From assembly GCF_001542625.1 (NCBI RefSeq), contig NZ_CP016279.1, positions 1,488,001 to 1,552,000 of the forward strand: a stretch of 64,000 nucleotides of DNA, given 5' to 3'. Shown here piece by piece: positions 50,887-59,560 of the stretch. The notes under the pieces are model-generated. The model was not told the DNA's origin. It did no database searches and was given only the letters and a program-made list of their open reading frames with translations. Numbering within the stretch: position 1 is the first letter of the stretch; every line of letters begins with the position of its first letter. The translations under genes were made by a program, and so were the position numbers. Source of the DNA: Streptomyces griseochromogenes (GTDB lineage: Bacteria; Actinomycetota; Actinomycetes; Streptomycetales; Streptomycetaceae).

Positions 50887-52371
50887 TCACAACCCGAGAA
50901 CGGCCCGCATCACGTTCTTCGCGATCGGTGCCGCGTCCCCGCCGCCGCTGATCTCGCCCCGGTCCGCCGAGGCGTCCTCCACCACCACCGCGACCGCGAC
51001 CTTCGGTTCCAGGTCGGCGTCGGCCTGCGCCCAGGAGACGAACCAGGCGTAGGGCACACCGGAGTTGCCGAGGCCGTGCTGGGCGGTGCCGGTCTTGCCG
51101 CCGACCGTGGCACCGCGGATGGCCGCGTTGGCGCCGGTGCCCTCGCGGACCACGTCGGTCATCAGCTCCCTCAGCCGTACGGCCGTCGACGGACGCATCA
51201 CCTGCCGGTCGGGCCGCACCCCGTCGCCGGTGAGCGTCTCGCCGCCCTGGCGGACGGTCCGCTCCACCAGGTACGGCGTCCGCAGCCGGCCGCCATTGGC
51301 CACGGCCGCCGCGACCATCGCCATCTGCAGCGGGGTCGCCCGCGTGTTGTACTGCCCGATCGAGGACAGTGCCAGCTGCGCCCGGTCCACATGGGTGTCG
51401 AAGGTGCTGGGGGAGACGGAGAACGGGATCCGCAGCCGGTTGTCGTTGAAACCGAACGCCTCGGCGGTGGCCGACATGCCGGCCACCCCGACGTCCACGC
51501 CCAGCTTGGCGAACACCGTGTTGCACGACCACTCGAAGGCGTCCCGCACGGAGGTGTCGCGGCAGCCGTCGCCCTCGTTGGTCAGCCGGGTGGTGGTGCC
51601 GGGCAGCCGGTAGGGATCGGGGGAGTCGGTGCGCGCGTCCAGATCCCTGACCACACCCGCGTCCAGCGCCGCCGCCGCGGTGACCACCTTGAACGTCGAC
51701 CCCGGCGGATAGGTCTGGCGTACCGCCCGGTTGAGCATCGGCTTCTCCGGGTCGTGGTTGAGCCGCTCCCACGCCGAGGCGGTCGCCTCGCTGTTGCCGG
51801 ACAGCGCGGCCGGATCGTACGACGGCGTCGACACCAGGGCGAGGACGCGGCCGGTGGCCGGCTCGATCGCGGCCACCGCGCCCTTGCGCCCGGCCAGCGC
51901 CTGGTACGCCGCCCGCTGCGCGTTCTTGTCCAGCGTGGTGACCACGTCCCCGCCCGGGCTGGGCCCCCGCGTCACGTCGTTCCACAGGGGGAAGGGCGTG
52001 AGCATCGGGTCGCTGCCGGAGAGCACCCCGTCCTCCGCGTCCTCCAGGAGCGTGGTGCCGTACATCTGCGAGGAGAAGCCGGTGACCGGGGCGTACAACG
52101 GGCCGTCCCGGTAGGTGCGTTCGTAGCGCAGCTGCTCGCGGGTGTCCGTGGAGCCGGTGACCGGCTCGCCGCCGACCAGGATGTCGCCGCGCGGCTGGTG
52201 GTAACGGGCGATCGTGGGGCGGCGGTTGGCCGGGTTGGCGTCGTAGGAGCCGGACTGGACGATCTGTACGCGGGCGGCGTTGACGAGGAGGGCCACCAGC
52301 AGCAGGGCGCAGAACGCCCAGGCGCGCCGGATGTACCCGGCCATCGGCCGGCCGTTCCCGTACTCGGTCAC
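50887..52371 (-). CDS. Penicillin-binding protein, class B (transpeptidase)
   Basis: The 494-residue bitopic protein has an N-terminal helix (about 14-32), a dimerisation region and a transpeptidase domain with YPPGSTFKVV (catalytic Ser in STFK, near residue 225), EWSCNTVFAKLG (SxN) and VGGKTGTAQ (KTG). It crosslinks peptidoglycan. No PASTA domains. Start GTG with GGAGG 5 bases upstream overlaps the FtsW/RodA stop (GTGA). The pair FtsW/RodA plus class B PBP is the standard glycan polymerase/crosslinker module; whether for division, elongation or sporulation is not resolved. Confidence 0.93.
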   Translation of the reverse strand: MTEYGNGRPMAGYIRRAWAFCALLLVALLVNAARVQIVQSGSYDANPANRRPTIARYHQPRGDILVGGEPVTGSTDTREQLRYERTYRDGPLYAPVTGFSSQMYGTTLLEDAEDGVLSGSDPMLTPFPLWNDVTRGPSPGGDVVTTLDKNAQRAAYQALAGRKGAVAAIEPATGRVLALVSTPSYDPAALSGNSEATASAWERLNHDPEKPMLNRAVRQTYPPGSTFKVVTAAAALDAGVVRDLDARTDSPDPYRLPGTTTRLTNEGDGCRDTSVRDAFEWSCNTVFAKLGVDVGVAGMSATAEAFGFNDNRLRIPFSVSPSTFDTHVDRAQLALSSIGQYNTRATPLQMAMVAAAVANGGRLRTPYLVERTVRQGGETLTGDGVRPDRQVMRPSTAVRLRELMTDVVREGTGANAAIRGATVGGKTGTAQHGLGNSGVPYAWFVSWAQADADLEPKVAVAVVVEDASADRGEISGGGDAAPIAKNVMRAVLGL

Positions 52372-53726
52372 GGGGCCTCCCGCCCGTCGTACTGGCGGCG
52401 GGCCGAGTCGCTCACCCGGATCAGCAGGGCCACGATCGCCCAGTTGGTGACGACCGAGGAGCCGCCCTGGGCGAGGAAGGGCATCGCCATGCCGGTCAGC
52501 GGGATCAGGCCGGTGACCCCGCCCGCGATCACGAACACCTGGAGCGCGAGGATCGAGGCGAGCCCGACGGCGAGGAGCCGGCCGAAGGGCTCGCGCAGGG
52601 CGAGGCCCGCGCGGTAGCCGCGCTCCACGAGCAGGGCGTAGAGCAGGAAGATCGCCGCGAGACCGGCCAGGCCCAGTTCCTCGCCCGCCGTCGCGAGGAT
52701 GAAGTCCGACTTGGTGGCGAAGCCGATGAGGATGGAGTGGCCGAGCCCCAGCCCGGTGCCGAGGACACCGCCCGCCGCGAAGGCGAACAGCGACTGGGAG
52801 AGCTGGTTGGGGCCGAGACCGGCCTCGATCGTCGCGAAGGGGTGCAGCCAGTCCTGGATCCGGCCGCCCACGTGCGGCTCCAGGTGGCCGACGGCCACGG
52901 CGCCGAGCGTGGCGAGCACCAGTCCGACCGCGATCCAGCCGGTGCGGCCGGTGGCGACGTACAGCAGCACCACGAACAGCCCGAAGTACAGCAGCGAGGT
53001 GCCGAGGTCCCGCTCCAGGACCAGCACCCCGACGCTCAGCAGCCAGATCGTCACGATCGGGCCCAGCACCCGCCCGGTCGGGAACTGCATCCGCCACAGC
53101 CGGCGGCCCGTGTACGCCAGCGCGTTGCGGTTGGCGGCCAGATAGGCGGCGAAGAACACCGCGAGCAGCACCTTCGCGAACTCGCTCGGCTGGATGGAGA
53201 ATCCGGCGATCCGGATCCAGATGCGGGCGCCGTTGACCGCCGGGAACAGGATCGGCAGCAGGAGCAGGACGAGGGCCGCGACCACACAGACGTAGGAGTA
53301 GCGCTGGAGCACCCGGTGGTCGCGCAGCAGCAGGACGACGATGATGAACAGGCCCACCCCGAGCGTGGACCACACCAGTTGGGTGGGGGCCGCCCGCTCG
53401 CCCGGCGTCTCCAGGTCCAGCCGGTAGATCAGCACCAGACCGAGGCCGTTGAGCAGCACGCCGATGGGCAGCGGGAGGGGGTCGCCGTACGGTGCCCGCA
53501 GCCGCACCGCGCCGTGCGCGAGCAGGGCGAGCACCCCGAGCCCGGCGCCGTAACCGGCGGCACCGGGCGGGACGGTGCCGGTCCGCGCCAGGCCCACCGC
53601 GCAGTAGCCGTACACGGACAGCAGGACGGCCAGCACGATCAGGGCGAGCTCGATGCCGCGGCGCCGGCGCAGGCGTACGGCGGGAGCGGACGCCTGCGCC
53701 GCCGTGACGGTTCCGGCCTTGGTCAT
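52368..53726 (-). CDS. FtsW/RodA/SpoVE-family lipid II polymerase
   Basis: A 452-residue membrane protein with about 10-11 helices and SEDS motifs: SIQPSEFAKVLLAVFFAAYL (near residue 177), the GLGLGHSILIGFATKSDFI and EELGLAGLAAIFL loops near 320-345, and GMAMPFLAQGGSS near 418. It polymerises lipid II into glycan strands. Followed directly, with a four-base overlap, by its partner PBP. The N-terminal 20 residues are basic and cytoplasmic. Confidence 0.94.
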   Translation of the reverse strand: MTKAGTVTAAQASAPAVRLRRRRGIELALIVLAVLLSVYGYCAVGLARTGTVPPGAAGYGAGLGVLALLAHGAVRLRAPYGDPLPLPIGVLLNGLGLVLIYRLDLETPGERAAPTQLVWSTLGVGLFIIVVLLLRDHRVLQRYSYVCVVAALVLLLLPILFPAVNGARIWIRIAGFSIQPSEFAKVLLAVFFAAYLAANRNALAYTGRRLWRMQFPTGRVLGPIVTIWLLSVGVLVLERDLGTSLLYFGLFVVLLYVATGRTGWIAVGLVLATLGAVAVGHLEPHVGGRIQDWLHPFATIEAGLGPNQLSQSLFAFAAGGVLGTGLGLGHSILIGFATKSDFILATAGEELGLAGLAAIFLLYALLVERGYRAGLALREPFGRLLAVGLASILALQVFVIAGGVTGLIPLTGMAMPFLAQGGSSVVTNWAIVALLIRVSDSARRQYDGREAP

Positions 53727-53790
53727 GTCCGGAACCTACCCAAACAGGGCAGTCCAGCTGGGCAGGCGCCCCGGGCGCACGGAGCGCCTC

Positions 53791-53882
53791 GAGGGGCGCG
53801 GGGCCGTATCGATGTGCGGCTCCGCCGGGTGGGCGCGGCCGGCCGTACACGACCGGCACCGCACGGATCACCCGCGGCCCCG
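53791..53882. repeat. Interspersed intergenic repeat, copy B
   Basis: Second copy of the element at 30449-30553, sharing GGCGCGGGGCCGTATCGA and TGCGGCTCCGCCG. It lies in the gap between the FtsW/RodA gene start and the sensor kinase 3' end, again outside genes. Confidence 0.75.
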
Positions 53883-53886
53883 AGCT

Positions 53887-55140
53887 CTAGGCGCGCTCCT
53901 GCGTCAGGGGCAACGTCAGGGTCGCCACCGCCCCGCCGTCCGCCGCGTTGGAGAAGTACAACCGCGCCCCCAGAACCTCCGCCTGCCCCAGCGCGATGGT
54001 CAGCCCCAGCCCGTGCCCCCTGGACCCGCCCTCCGTGCGGAACCGCTGCGGCCCGTGAGCCACCAGATACTCCGGATACCCGCCCCCGTGATCCTGCACG
54101 GTCACCACGGGTCCGTTCACCGTCACCACCACCGGAGGGCTCCCGTGCTTGTGCGCGTTGGCCACCAGATTCCCCAGCACCCGCTCCAGGCGCCGCCGGT
54201 CCGTCTCCACCCGCACGTCCCGCACGATCCGCACCTCGGTGTCCGTGCCCGAGGCCCGCACCACCCGCTGGGCCAGCGCACCCAGCTCCTCGTTGTCCAC
54301 GGCCGGCTTCTCCCGGCCGGTGTCCAGCCGGGAGATCTCCAGCAGGTCCTCGGTGAGTGTGCGCAGCGCCGCCACCCGGTCCCGCACCAGCTCGGTCGGC
54401 CGCCCCGGCGGCAGCAGCTCGGCCGCCGCGTGCAGCCCGGTCAACGGGGTGCGCAGCTCATGCGCCACGTCCGCGGTGAACCGCTGTTCGCTCAGCAGCT
54501 TGCTCTGCAGCGTCGAGGCCATGGTGTCCAGCGCGGCCGCCACCGAGGCCACCTCGTCCTGGGGGCGGGTCCGGTCCTTGGTCCGGGGGTCGTCCACCCG
54601 GGCGTCCAGATCGCCCGCGCTGATCCGCCGGGCCACCTGCGCGGTGCCGCGCAGCCGGCGTGTCACCCGGGTCACCGCGAACGCGCCGACCAGCACCGTC
54701 GCCCCGATCGCCAGCCCCGCCGACCAGAGGATCGAGTGGTCGAGACCGGCGATCGTGCCGGACTGCTGCGAGTAGTCGACCTCCACCGCGAGCGCCCGGC
54801 GGTCCTCGGCCGGGCCCGCCGCCCACATGGTCGGGCGGCCCTGGTGCGAGGAGACCATCGTGCCGCGCTTCCCGGCCACCGCGAGCGCCCGCAGCGGCGT
54901 GGGCAGTCCCTCGGGGTCCACCCCGGCGCCCTGCTGCAGCGCGTCCCCGGCCTCGTACGCCGCGGTGGCGTCCTGCAGCCGGGACAGCGCCAGGTCACGG
55001 GCCTGGCCGACGGTCTGGTTGGTCACCGACACATGTACCAGGACGCCGAGCAGCGCGGCCAGGGCGCAGCACATCACCGTGATGAACGTGGCGGCCTTCA
55101 CCGCGAGCGTCCCGGTCCACCGGGGCACCGTGAACCTCAT
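53887..55140 (-). CDS. Sensor histidine kinase (CseC-like plan)
   Basis: A 417-residue kinase with two membrane helices (about 15-38 and 143-165), an extracellular domain of about 105 residues, HAMP (about 166-215), HisKA with ADVAHELRTPLTG (His about 226), N box VLGNLVANAHKHG and G box GGSRGHGLGLTIALG. No response regulator gene is adjacent. It overlaps the upstream lipoprotein gene by four bases. The order lipoprotein then kinase recalls cseA-cseC of the sigE envelope-stress system but without cseB; relationship is inferred from layout, not measured. Confidence 0.9.
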   Translation of the reverse strand: MRFTVPRWTGTLAVKAATFITVMCCALAALLGVLVHVSVTNQTVGQARDLALSRLQDATAAYEAGDALQQGAGVDPEGLPTPLRALAVAGKRGTMVSSHQGRPTMWAAGPAEDRRALAVEVDYSQQSGTIAGLDHSILWSAGLAIGATVLVGAFAVTRVTRRLRGTAQVARRISAGDLDARVDDPRTKDRTRPQDEVASVAAALDTMASTLQSKLLSEQRFTADVAHELRTPLTGLHAAAELLPPGRPTELVRDRVAALRTLTEDLLEISRLDTGREKPAVDNEELGALAQRVVRASGTDTEVRIVRDVRVETDRRRLERVLGNLVANAHKHGSPPVVVTVNGPVVTVQDHGGGYPEYLVAHGPQRFRTEGGSRGHGLGLTIALGQAEVLGARLYFSNAADGGAVATLTLPLTQERA

Positions 55141-55889
55141 GGCGTGCTCGCGGAGGGCGTCGTGGAGGGCGACGGCGTCGTGGACGGCGACGGGGACGGT
55201 GTGTGACCGCGCGGGCCCTTGCCGGTGCGCAGGAACTCGTCGCGGGAGAAGACCATGGCGCGCTGGTCCGGGTCCCAGGTCCAGGTGGTGCGGTACTCGT
55301 AGCCGACGATCCCGGCCGGAGAGCGCTCGATCAGGGCCCGGCCGGCCAGCTCCACCCCGATGATCGCGTCGTTGTCGGCCAGCACCTGGACCAGCTTGTG
55401 CTTCTCGACCGTGTAGACCCGCACGGCCGTCTGGTTGGTCGGGTAGAGCCGGAAGCCGAGCGTCATGTCGTCCCGGCCGTCCCCGGTCAGGTCACGGTAG
55501 TACGCCTTCAGCAGCGGGCACCGCGCCCGGTTCCCGCCCGGACCGCACTCCTTCATCCGGTCCACGGTCGCGTGGTACGCCCCCTTCGAGCCGTAGTCGT
55601 CCGGATGCGCGGCGATCTCGGCCTCCACCACGTCCACCGGATCGACCTTCCGGATGTCGTCGCCGGGCACGGTCACGCCCTTGACGGTCTCCCTGGTCGC
55701 CACGTCGTAGGGATAGGCCGGGCTGGACGCCGGCCTCAGGTCCGGCCAGAGCTTCGCGGGGCTGATCGCGGTCGGGGTCGACCCGGCCCCCTCCAGGCCG
55801 CCCGCGTCCCCGCAGGCCGCGGCCGTCGCCCAGAGCAGGGCGACGGCGGCCGCGACGAGGGCGGTGCGCACGGGGCGACGGGCTGACAC
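55137..55889 (-). CDS. Lipoprotein linked to the sensor kinase
   Basis: A 250-residue secreted lipoprotein: the signal peptide ends at a lipobox-like TAAAC (Cys about residue 26), then a soluble domain without a recognised family (DLTGDGRDDMTLGFRLYPTN is its most conserved-looking patch), and a Ser/Thr/Pro repeat tail (TTPSPSTTPSAS). GTG start. Overlap with the kinase gene implies co-translation, so it probably modulates the kinase outside the membrane, as CseA is proposed to do for CseC. Confidence 0.75.
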   Translation of the reverse strand: MSARRPVRTALVAAAVALLWATAAACGDAGGLEGAGSTPTAISPAKLWPDLRPASSPAYPYDVATRETVKGVTVPGDDIRKVDPVDVVEAEIAAHPDDYGSKGAYHATVDRMKECGPGGNRARCPLLKAYYRDLTGDGRDDMTLGFRLYPTNQTAVRVYTVEKHKLVQVLADNDAIIGVELAGRALIERSPAGIVGYEYRTTWTWDPDQRAMVFSRDEFLRTGKGPRGHTPSPSPSTTPSPSTTPSASTP

Positions 55890-55982
55890 GGTGCTCCTGG
55901 GGCTTCGGGGACGTTCGCGGCCCCGTACACCTTATTCGTAGGGAAGTCCTTTTTGCGCATCAAGGAGGTGCTGGAGCAGAGG

Positions 55983-56552
55983 CTACTCGGCCAGTTCCTC
56001 GAGCAGACGGGCGGTGGCCAGTCCCGCGCGCAGATAGTCGACGAACAGCTCGTTGTGCAGCGCCCAGGGGGAGCGCCTGGCCCGGATCAGGGCGATCGCC
56101 TCCTCGGGGGTGCGGCCCCGCCGGACCAGGGCGTGCGCCACCACCAGACCCGAACGGTTGTACCCGTGGTAGCAGCGCACCAGGACGGAGCGGCCGCAGT
56201 CCAGCGCCTCGTTCGCCGCCCGTGCCAGCCGCATGACCCCGGCGAGCTGCGTCCCGTCCAGCGGGCCGTCCGGAATCGGCCAGACATGGTGCTCGGCCCT
56301 CGGGCCGGGCCCGTACCCGGGCAGCCGCAGCAGCGTCTGGACCACATCGAACTCATCTCGTACGAGGGCGAACTCCAGCCGTCCCGAACGGCCCCGGAAC
56401 TTGTGCCCGCCCATCCACAGGCCGGGCTCGATCTCGCTCCACGGGCGGTCCGGAGCCGGTACACGGTGCTGCTGTTCGTGGGTCCGCAACGCTGCCTCCC
56501 CAACTCCCCCTGTACAGGGCCACCCTCCAAAGTAACGGGGTTCTTGCCCCAT
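55983..56552 (-). CDS. Dual-specificity/tyrosine protein phosphatase-like protein
   Basis: The 189-residue protein has the Cys-x5-Arg signature RSVLVRCYHGYNRSGLVVAH (near residue 135), a general-acid Asp candidate upstream (PIPDGPLDG), and a short helical tail. These are eukaryote-like phosphatases acting on phosphotyrosine, phosphoserine or a phosphoinositide. The ATG is supported by AGGAGGGG 6 bases upstream; the longer frame covers the NERD gene on the other strand. Divergent from the NERD gene with 40 bases between. Confidence 0.85.
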   Translation of the reverse strand: MGQEPRYFGGWPCTGGVGEAALRTHEQQHRVPAPDRPWSEIEPGLWMGGHKFRGRSGRLEFALVRDEFDVVQTLLRLPGYGPGPRAEHHVWPIPDGPLDGTQLAGVMRLARAANEALDCGRSVLVRCYHGYNRSGLVVAHALVRRGRTPEEAIALIRARRSPWALHNELFVDYLRAGLATARLLEELAE

Positions 56553-56592
56553 GAGCACCCCTCCTGTTCCCATGGTCGAGGGGTGATGGCGC

Positions 56593-57396
56593 ATGAGCGG
56601 ACTGCGCGTGGTGCCGACCTTTCGGCACGGCCGGGAACGGCTGTACGTCTGCGGCCCGGACGGAGGCAATCTCGCCTGGTACGACCGTGAGACCTGCCGG
56701 GTCAACCTGATCGGCGAGGACCGCCGGGAGGACGTGCTCGAGGCCCTGAAGCCGTTCCTGACCGGCCCGGTGACCGTGGGGCCGCCACCGGTGCCCACCC
56801 CCGCCGAACTGGCCCGGCTGACCCTGCACCCGGACGACGACCTCGCGCCCAACCGGCCCGGCGAGGCGCTGATCGTCGCCCTGGACCGCGACCCGGGCCC
56901 CGCGCACCGGCTCCGCCCCGACCCGCGCCGGCGCGCCCTGAGCGCCGAGCAGACCGTCGGCGAGGCGCTGGACGGGCTGGAGGGGGCGGGCTGGCACACC
57001 CTGCACTCCGTCCCCCTCTCCGGCGGGGACCGCGTCCACCATCTGCTCATCGGGCCCGGCGGCCTCTTCGCCGTCCACGCGCTGTACGCCCGCAAACAGC
57101 GGGTCCTGGTGGCCGACCCGATGGTCACCGTGGGCCGCCGCGAGGCCGAGCCGCTGCTGCGCCGCGTGCGCGCCGCCGCCGACCGCGCCTCCTACGCCCT
57201 GACCGCCGAGGTCCACCCGGTCCTGGCGCTGGCGGGCCCGGCCGATCTGAGGATCACGGCCGCCCCCCGCGGCGTACGCGTCCTCCAGGACCCGGAGCTG
57301 CCGTCTCTCGCCCGGCCGGGCGGCGTACTGAAGCCGGCGGACGTGGAGGCGCTGCACGCGATGGCGAGGGACCGGAACACATGGGGGAGGGTGTAG
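56593..57396 (+). CDS. NERD domain protein
   Basis: A 267-residue protein with a NERD (nuclease-related) domain at about 120-225: AEQTVGEALDGLEGAGWHTL, then GGDRVHHLLIGPGGLFAVHA and YARKQRVLVAD, holding the conserved Glu, Asp and Lys-type positions. The N-terminal 115 residues are family-specific. NERD domains are predicted nucleases or nucleic-acid-binding modules. It lies between the phosphatase gene and LigD/Ku; a DNA-repair role is tempting but unproven. Confidence 0.85.
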   Translation: MSGLRVVPTFRHGRERLYVCGPDGGNLAWYDRETCRVNLIGEDRREDVLEALKPFLTGPVTVGPPPVPTPAELARLTLHPDDDLAPNRPGEALIVALDRDPGPAHRLRPDPRRRALSAEQTVGEALDGLEGAGWHTLHSVPLSGGDRVHHLLIGPGGLFAVHALYARKQRVLVADPMVTVGRREAEPLLRRVRAAADRASYALTAEVHPVLALAGPADLRITAAPRGVRVLQDPELPSLARPGGVLKPADVEALHAMARDRNTWGRV

Positions 57397-57400
57397 GAGC

Positions 57401-58282
57401 TCAGGGGAGCGGCGCCGTCCGTCCGGGATCCAGCAGTCCCGCCAGCAGGTCTCCATGGTCCTGGACCCGGGGCGCGATGTCCTCGGCCAGGAACTCCAGC
57501 TGCCCCGGAGCCCGGCAGTCCCCGACCTCCTCCCACGTCACCGGGGTCGAGACCAGGGGGACCCGGCGGGCGCGCAGCGTGTAGGGCGCCGCGGTCGTCT
57601 TGCGCCCGGCGTTCTGGCTCCAGTCGACAAACACCTTCCCCGGCCTCAGACTCCTCGTCATCCGGTGCACCACCAGCCGCGGCATCGCCCGCTCGGCCTC
57701 GACCGCGAGCGCCTTCGCGTACTCGCTCGTCCGCTCGGACGAACTCCCGCGCACGGCCGCCAGCAGATGCAGCCCCTTCGACCCGGCCGTCTTCGCGTAC
57801 GCCTCGATCCCGTCCGCCGCGAGCCGCTCACGCAGCCACAGGGCGACCTCGCAGCAGTGGACGATCGTCGCGGGCGCCCCGGGATCGAGGTCGAAGACCA
57901 GCCGGTCGGCCTCGTCCGGCGACCCGACGAGCCACTGGTGGGTGTGGAACTCGGTCACCAGATTGGCCGCCCAGACCAGACTCGGCAGGTCCTGCACGAC
58001 CACCATCCGGGCCGGCCCCTCGGACCGCGCGACCTCGGCCGTCGTCACCCACTCGGGCGTGCCCGGCGGCACGTTCTTGGTGAAGAACACCTGTCCGTCC
58101 GGCCCGTCCGGATAGCGCAGGAAGGACACGGCGCGGTCCCGCAGATGCGGCAGCAGCACCCCGGCGGTGGTCGCGTAGTAGTGCAGCAGCTCCCCCTTGG
58201 TGAAGCCGCTCTCCGGATACAGCACCTTCTCCAGGTTGCTGAGCGCGACCCGCTGCCCCTCCACCTCTGTGATAGGCGTCAT
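57401..58282 (-). CDS. LigD polymerase (PrimPol-like) domain protein
   Basis: A 293-residue protein equal to the LigD polymerase domain alone, without ligase or nuclease domains. Key features are LSNLEKVLYPESGFTKGELL at the N-terminus, catalytic Asp residues in ADRLVFDLDPG (near residue 130), and KTAGSKGLHLLAAV (near 165). It adds or fills nucleotides at ends held by Ku in bacterial non-homologous end joining. Divergent from ku with 83 bases between, so the pair shares a promoter region. The separate ligase domain must be elsewhere in the genome. Confidence 0.94.
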   Translation of the reverse strand: MTPITEVEGQRVALSNLEKVLYPESGFTKGELLHYYATTAGVLLPHLRDRAVSFLRYPDGPDGQVFFTKNVPPGTPEWVTTAEVARSEGPARMVVVQDLPSLVWAANLVTEFHTHQWLVGSPDEADRLVFDLDPGAPATIVHCCEVALWLRERLAADGIEAYAKTAGSKGLHLLAAVRGSSSERTSEYAKALAVEAERAMPRLVVHRMTRSLRPGKVFVDWSQNAGRKTTAAPYTLRARRVPLVSTPVTWEEVGDCRAPGQLEFLAEDIAPRVQDHGDLLAGLLDPGRTAPLP

Positions 58283-58365
58283 AGGATGACAATCTCAGAC
58301 ATTCGCCGATGTAACACCAGAAATTGACCAAGTAATGCCGGAAACCGGAAGGAAGGCCGCTGCAC

Positions 58366-59493
58366 GTGCGATCCATTTGGAACGGCGCCATCTCCTTCGG
58401 TCTCGTCAGCATCCCGATCAAGCTGGTGAACGCCACCGAGAGCCACTCGATCTCCTTCCGCCAGATCCACACCGAGGACAACGGCCGCATCCGCTACCGC
58501 AAGGTGTGCGAACTGGAGGACCGTGAGGTGAGCCAGGCGGAGATCGGCAAGGGGTACGAGGACGCGGACGGCACGATCATCCCGATCACCGACGAGGACC
58601 TCGCCCACCTCCCGATCCCGACCGCCCGCACGATCGAGATCGTCGCCTTCGTGCCGGCCGACCGGATCGACCCGCTCCAGATGGACGCGGCCTACTACCT
58701 CGCCGCGACCGGAGCCCCCGCAGCCAAGCCGTACACCCTGCTGCGCGAGGCCCTCAAGCGCAGCAACAAGGTCGCCATCGCCAAATACGCGCTGCGCGGC
58801 CGGGAACGCCTCGGCATGCTGCGTGTGGTCGGCGACGCGATCGCCATGCACGGCCTGCTGTGGCCGGACGAGGTACGCGCACCCGAAGGCGTGGCGCCGG
58901 ACGTGGACGTCACCGTCCGCGACAAGGAACTGGATCTCGCGGACGCCCTGATGGACACCCTCGGCGAGGTCGACCTGGACGATCTGCACGACGAGTACCG
59001 CGAGGCGCTGGGGGAGGTCATCGCCGCGAAGGCGGCCGGTGAGGCCCCGCCCGAGCTGCCCGAGCCCGCCGCCGGGGGCAAGGTGCTCGATCTGATGGCG
59101 GCCCTGGAGAGCAGCGTGCGCGCGGCCCGGGAGTCCCGCGGCGCGGAACCGGGCAAGGAGGCCGAGGTCAGGACCCTGGCCCGGAGCCGTACCACCCCCA
59201 AGGAGACGGGCGGGAAGAAGACGACGTCCGCGGCGGCGAAGAAGGCCGCCGCCAAGAAGACCGCGACCCCCAGGAAGTCGACGGCCGCCAAGCAGACCCT
59301 GCATCGGACGACGGCCAAGACGACGGCCAAGACGACGGCCAAGACGACGGCCAAGACGACGGCCAAGACGACGGCGAAGACGGCCGGCAAGACGGCGGCG
59401 GCCGCGAAGACGACGGCGAAGGCGACGGCGAAGAAGGCGGGGGAGAAGAAGACGGCCGCGAAGAAGACGGCGGCGCGCAAGCGCTCGGCGTGA
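58366..59493 (+). CDS. ku: Ku protein of non-homologous end joining
   Basis: The 375-residue Ku homologue. The core (about residues 1-255) starts with RSIWNGAISFGLVSIPIKLV and holds the ring-forming beta barrel. The C-terminal tail (about 285-375) is a Lys/Ala/Thr-rich run with at least six TTAK-type repeats and histone H1-like composition; it likely grips DNA nonspecifically. Ku binds double-strand breaks and recruits LigD. GTG start. The tail is longer than in many Ku proteins and its repeat number is probably variable. Confidence 0.96.
   Translation: MRSIWNGAISFGLVSIPIKLVNATESHSISFRQIHTEDNGRIRYRKVCELEDREVSQAEIGKGYEDADGTIIPITDEDLAHLPIPTARTIEIVAFVPADRIDPLQMDAAYYLAATGAPAAKPYTLLREALKRSNKVAIAKYALRGRERLGMLRVVGDAIAMHGLLWPDEVRAPEGVAPDVDVTVRDKELDLADALMDTLGEVDLDDLHDEYREALGEVIAAKAAGEAPPELPEPAAGGKVLDLMAALESSVRAARESRGAEPGKEAEVRTLARSRTTPKETGGKKTTSAAAKKAAAKKTATPRKSTAAKQTLHRTTAKTTAKTTAKTTAKTTAKTTAKTAGKTAAAAKTTAKATAKKAGEKKTAAKKTAARKRSA
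59308..59379 (+). repeat. 12-base tandem repeat in ku
   Basis: Six consecutive units of ACGACGGCCAAG (last one with a C to G change) from 59308 to 59379 encode the TTAK repeat of the Ku tail. Slippage could vary tail length. Confidence 0.85.
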
Positions 59494-59560
59494 GCGGGGG
59501 GTGCGTCACGAGCCCGGAATTCCCGCCACTGAAGTGCGGTGATTCGGGCACGATGAGGGG

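Noticed and set aside
57401-59493. Defence island with NERD and LigD/Ku
   Set aside because: All members are common chromosomal repair or unknown genes in Streptomyces; no restriction, toxin or known defence genes accompany them.
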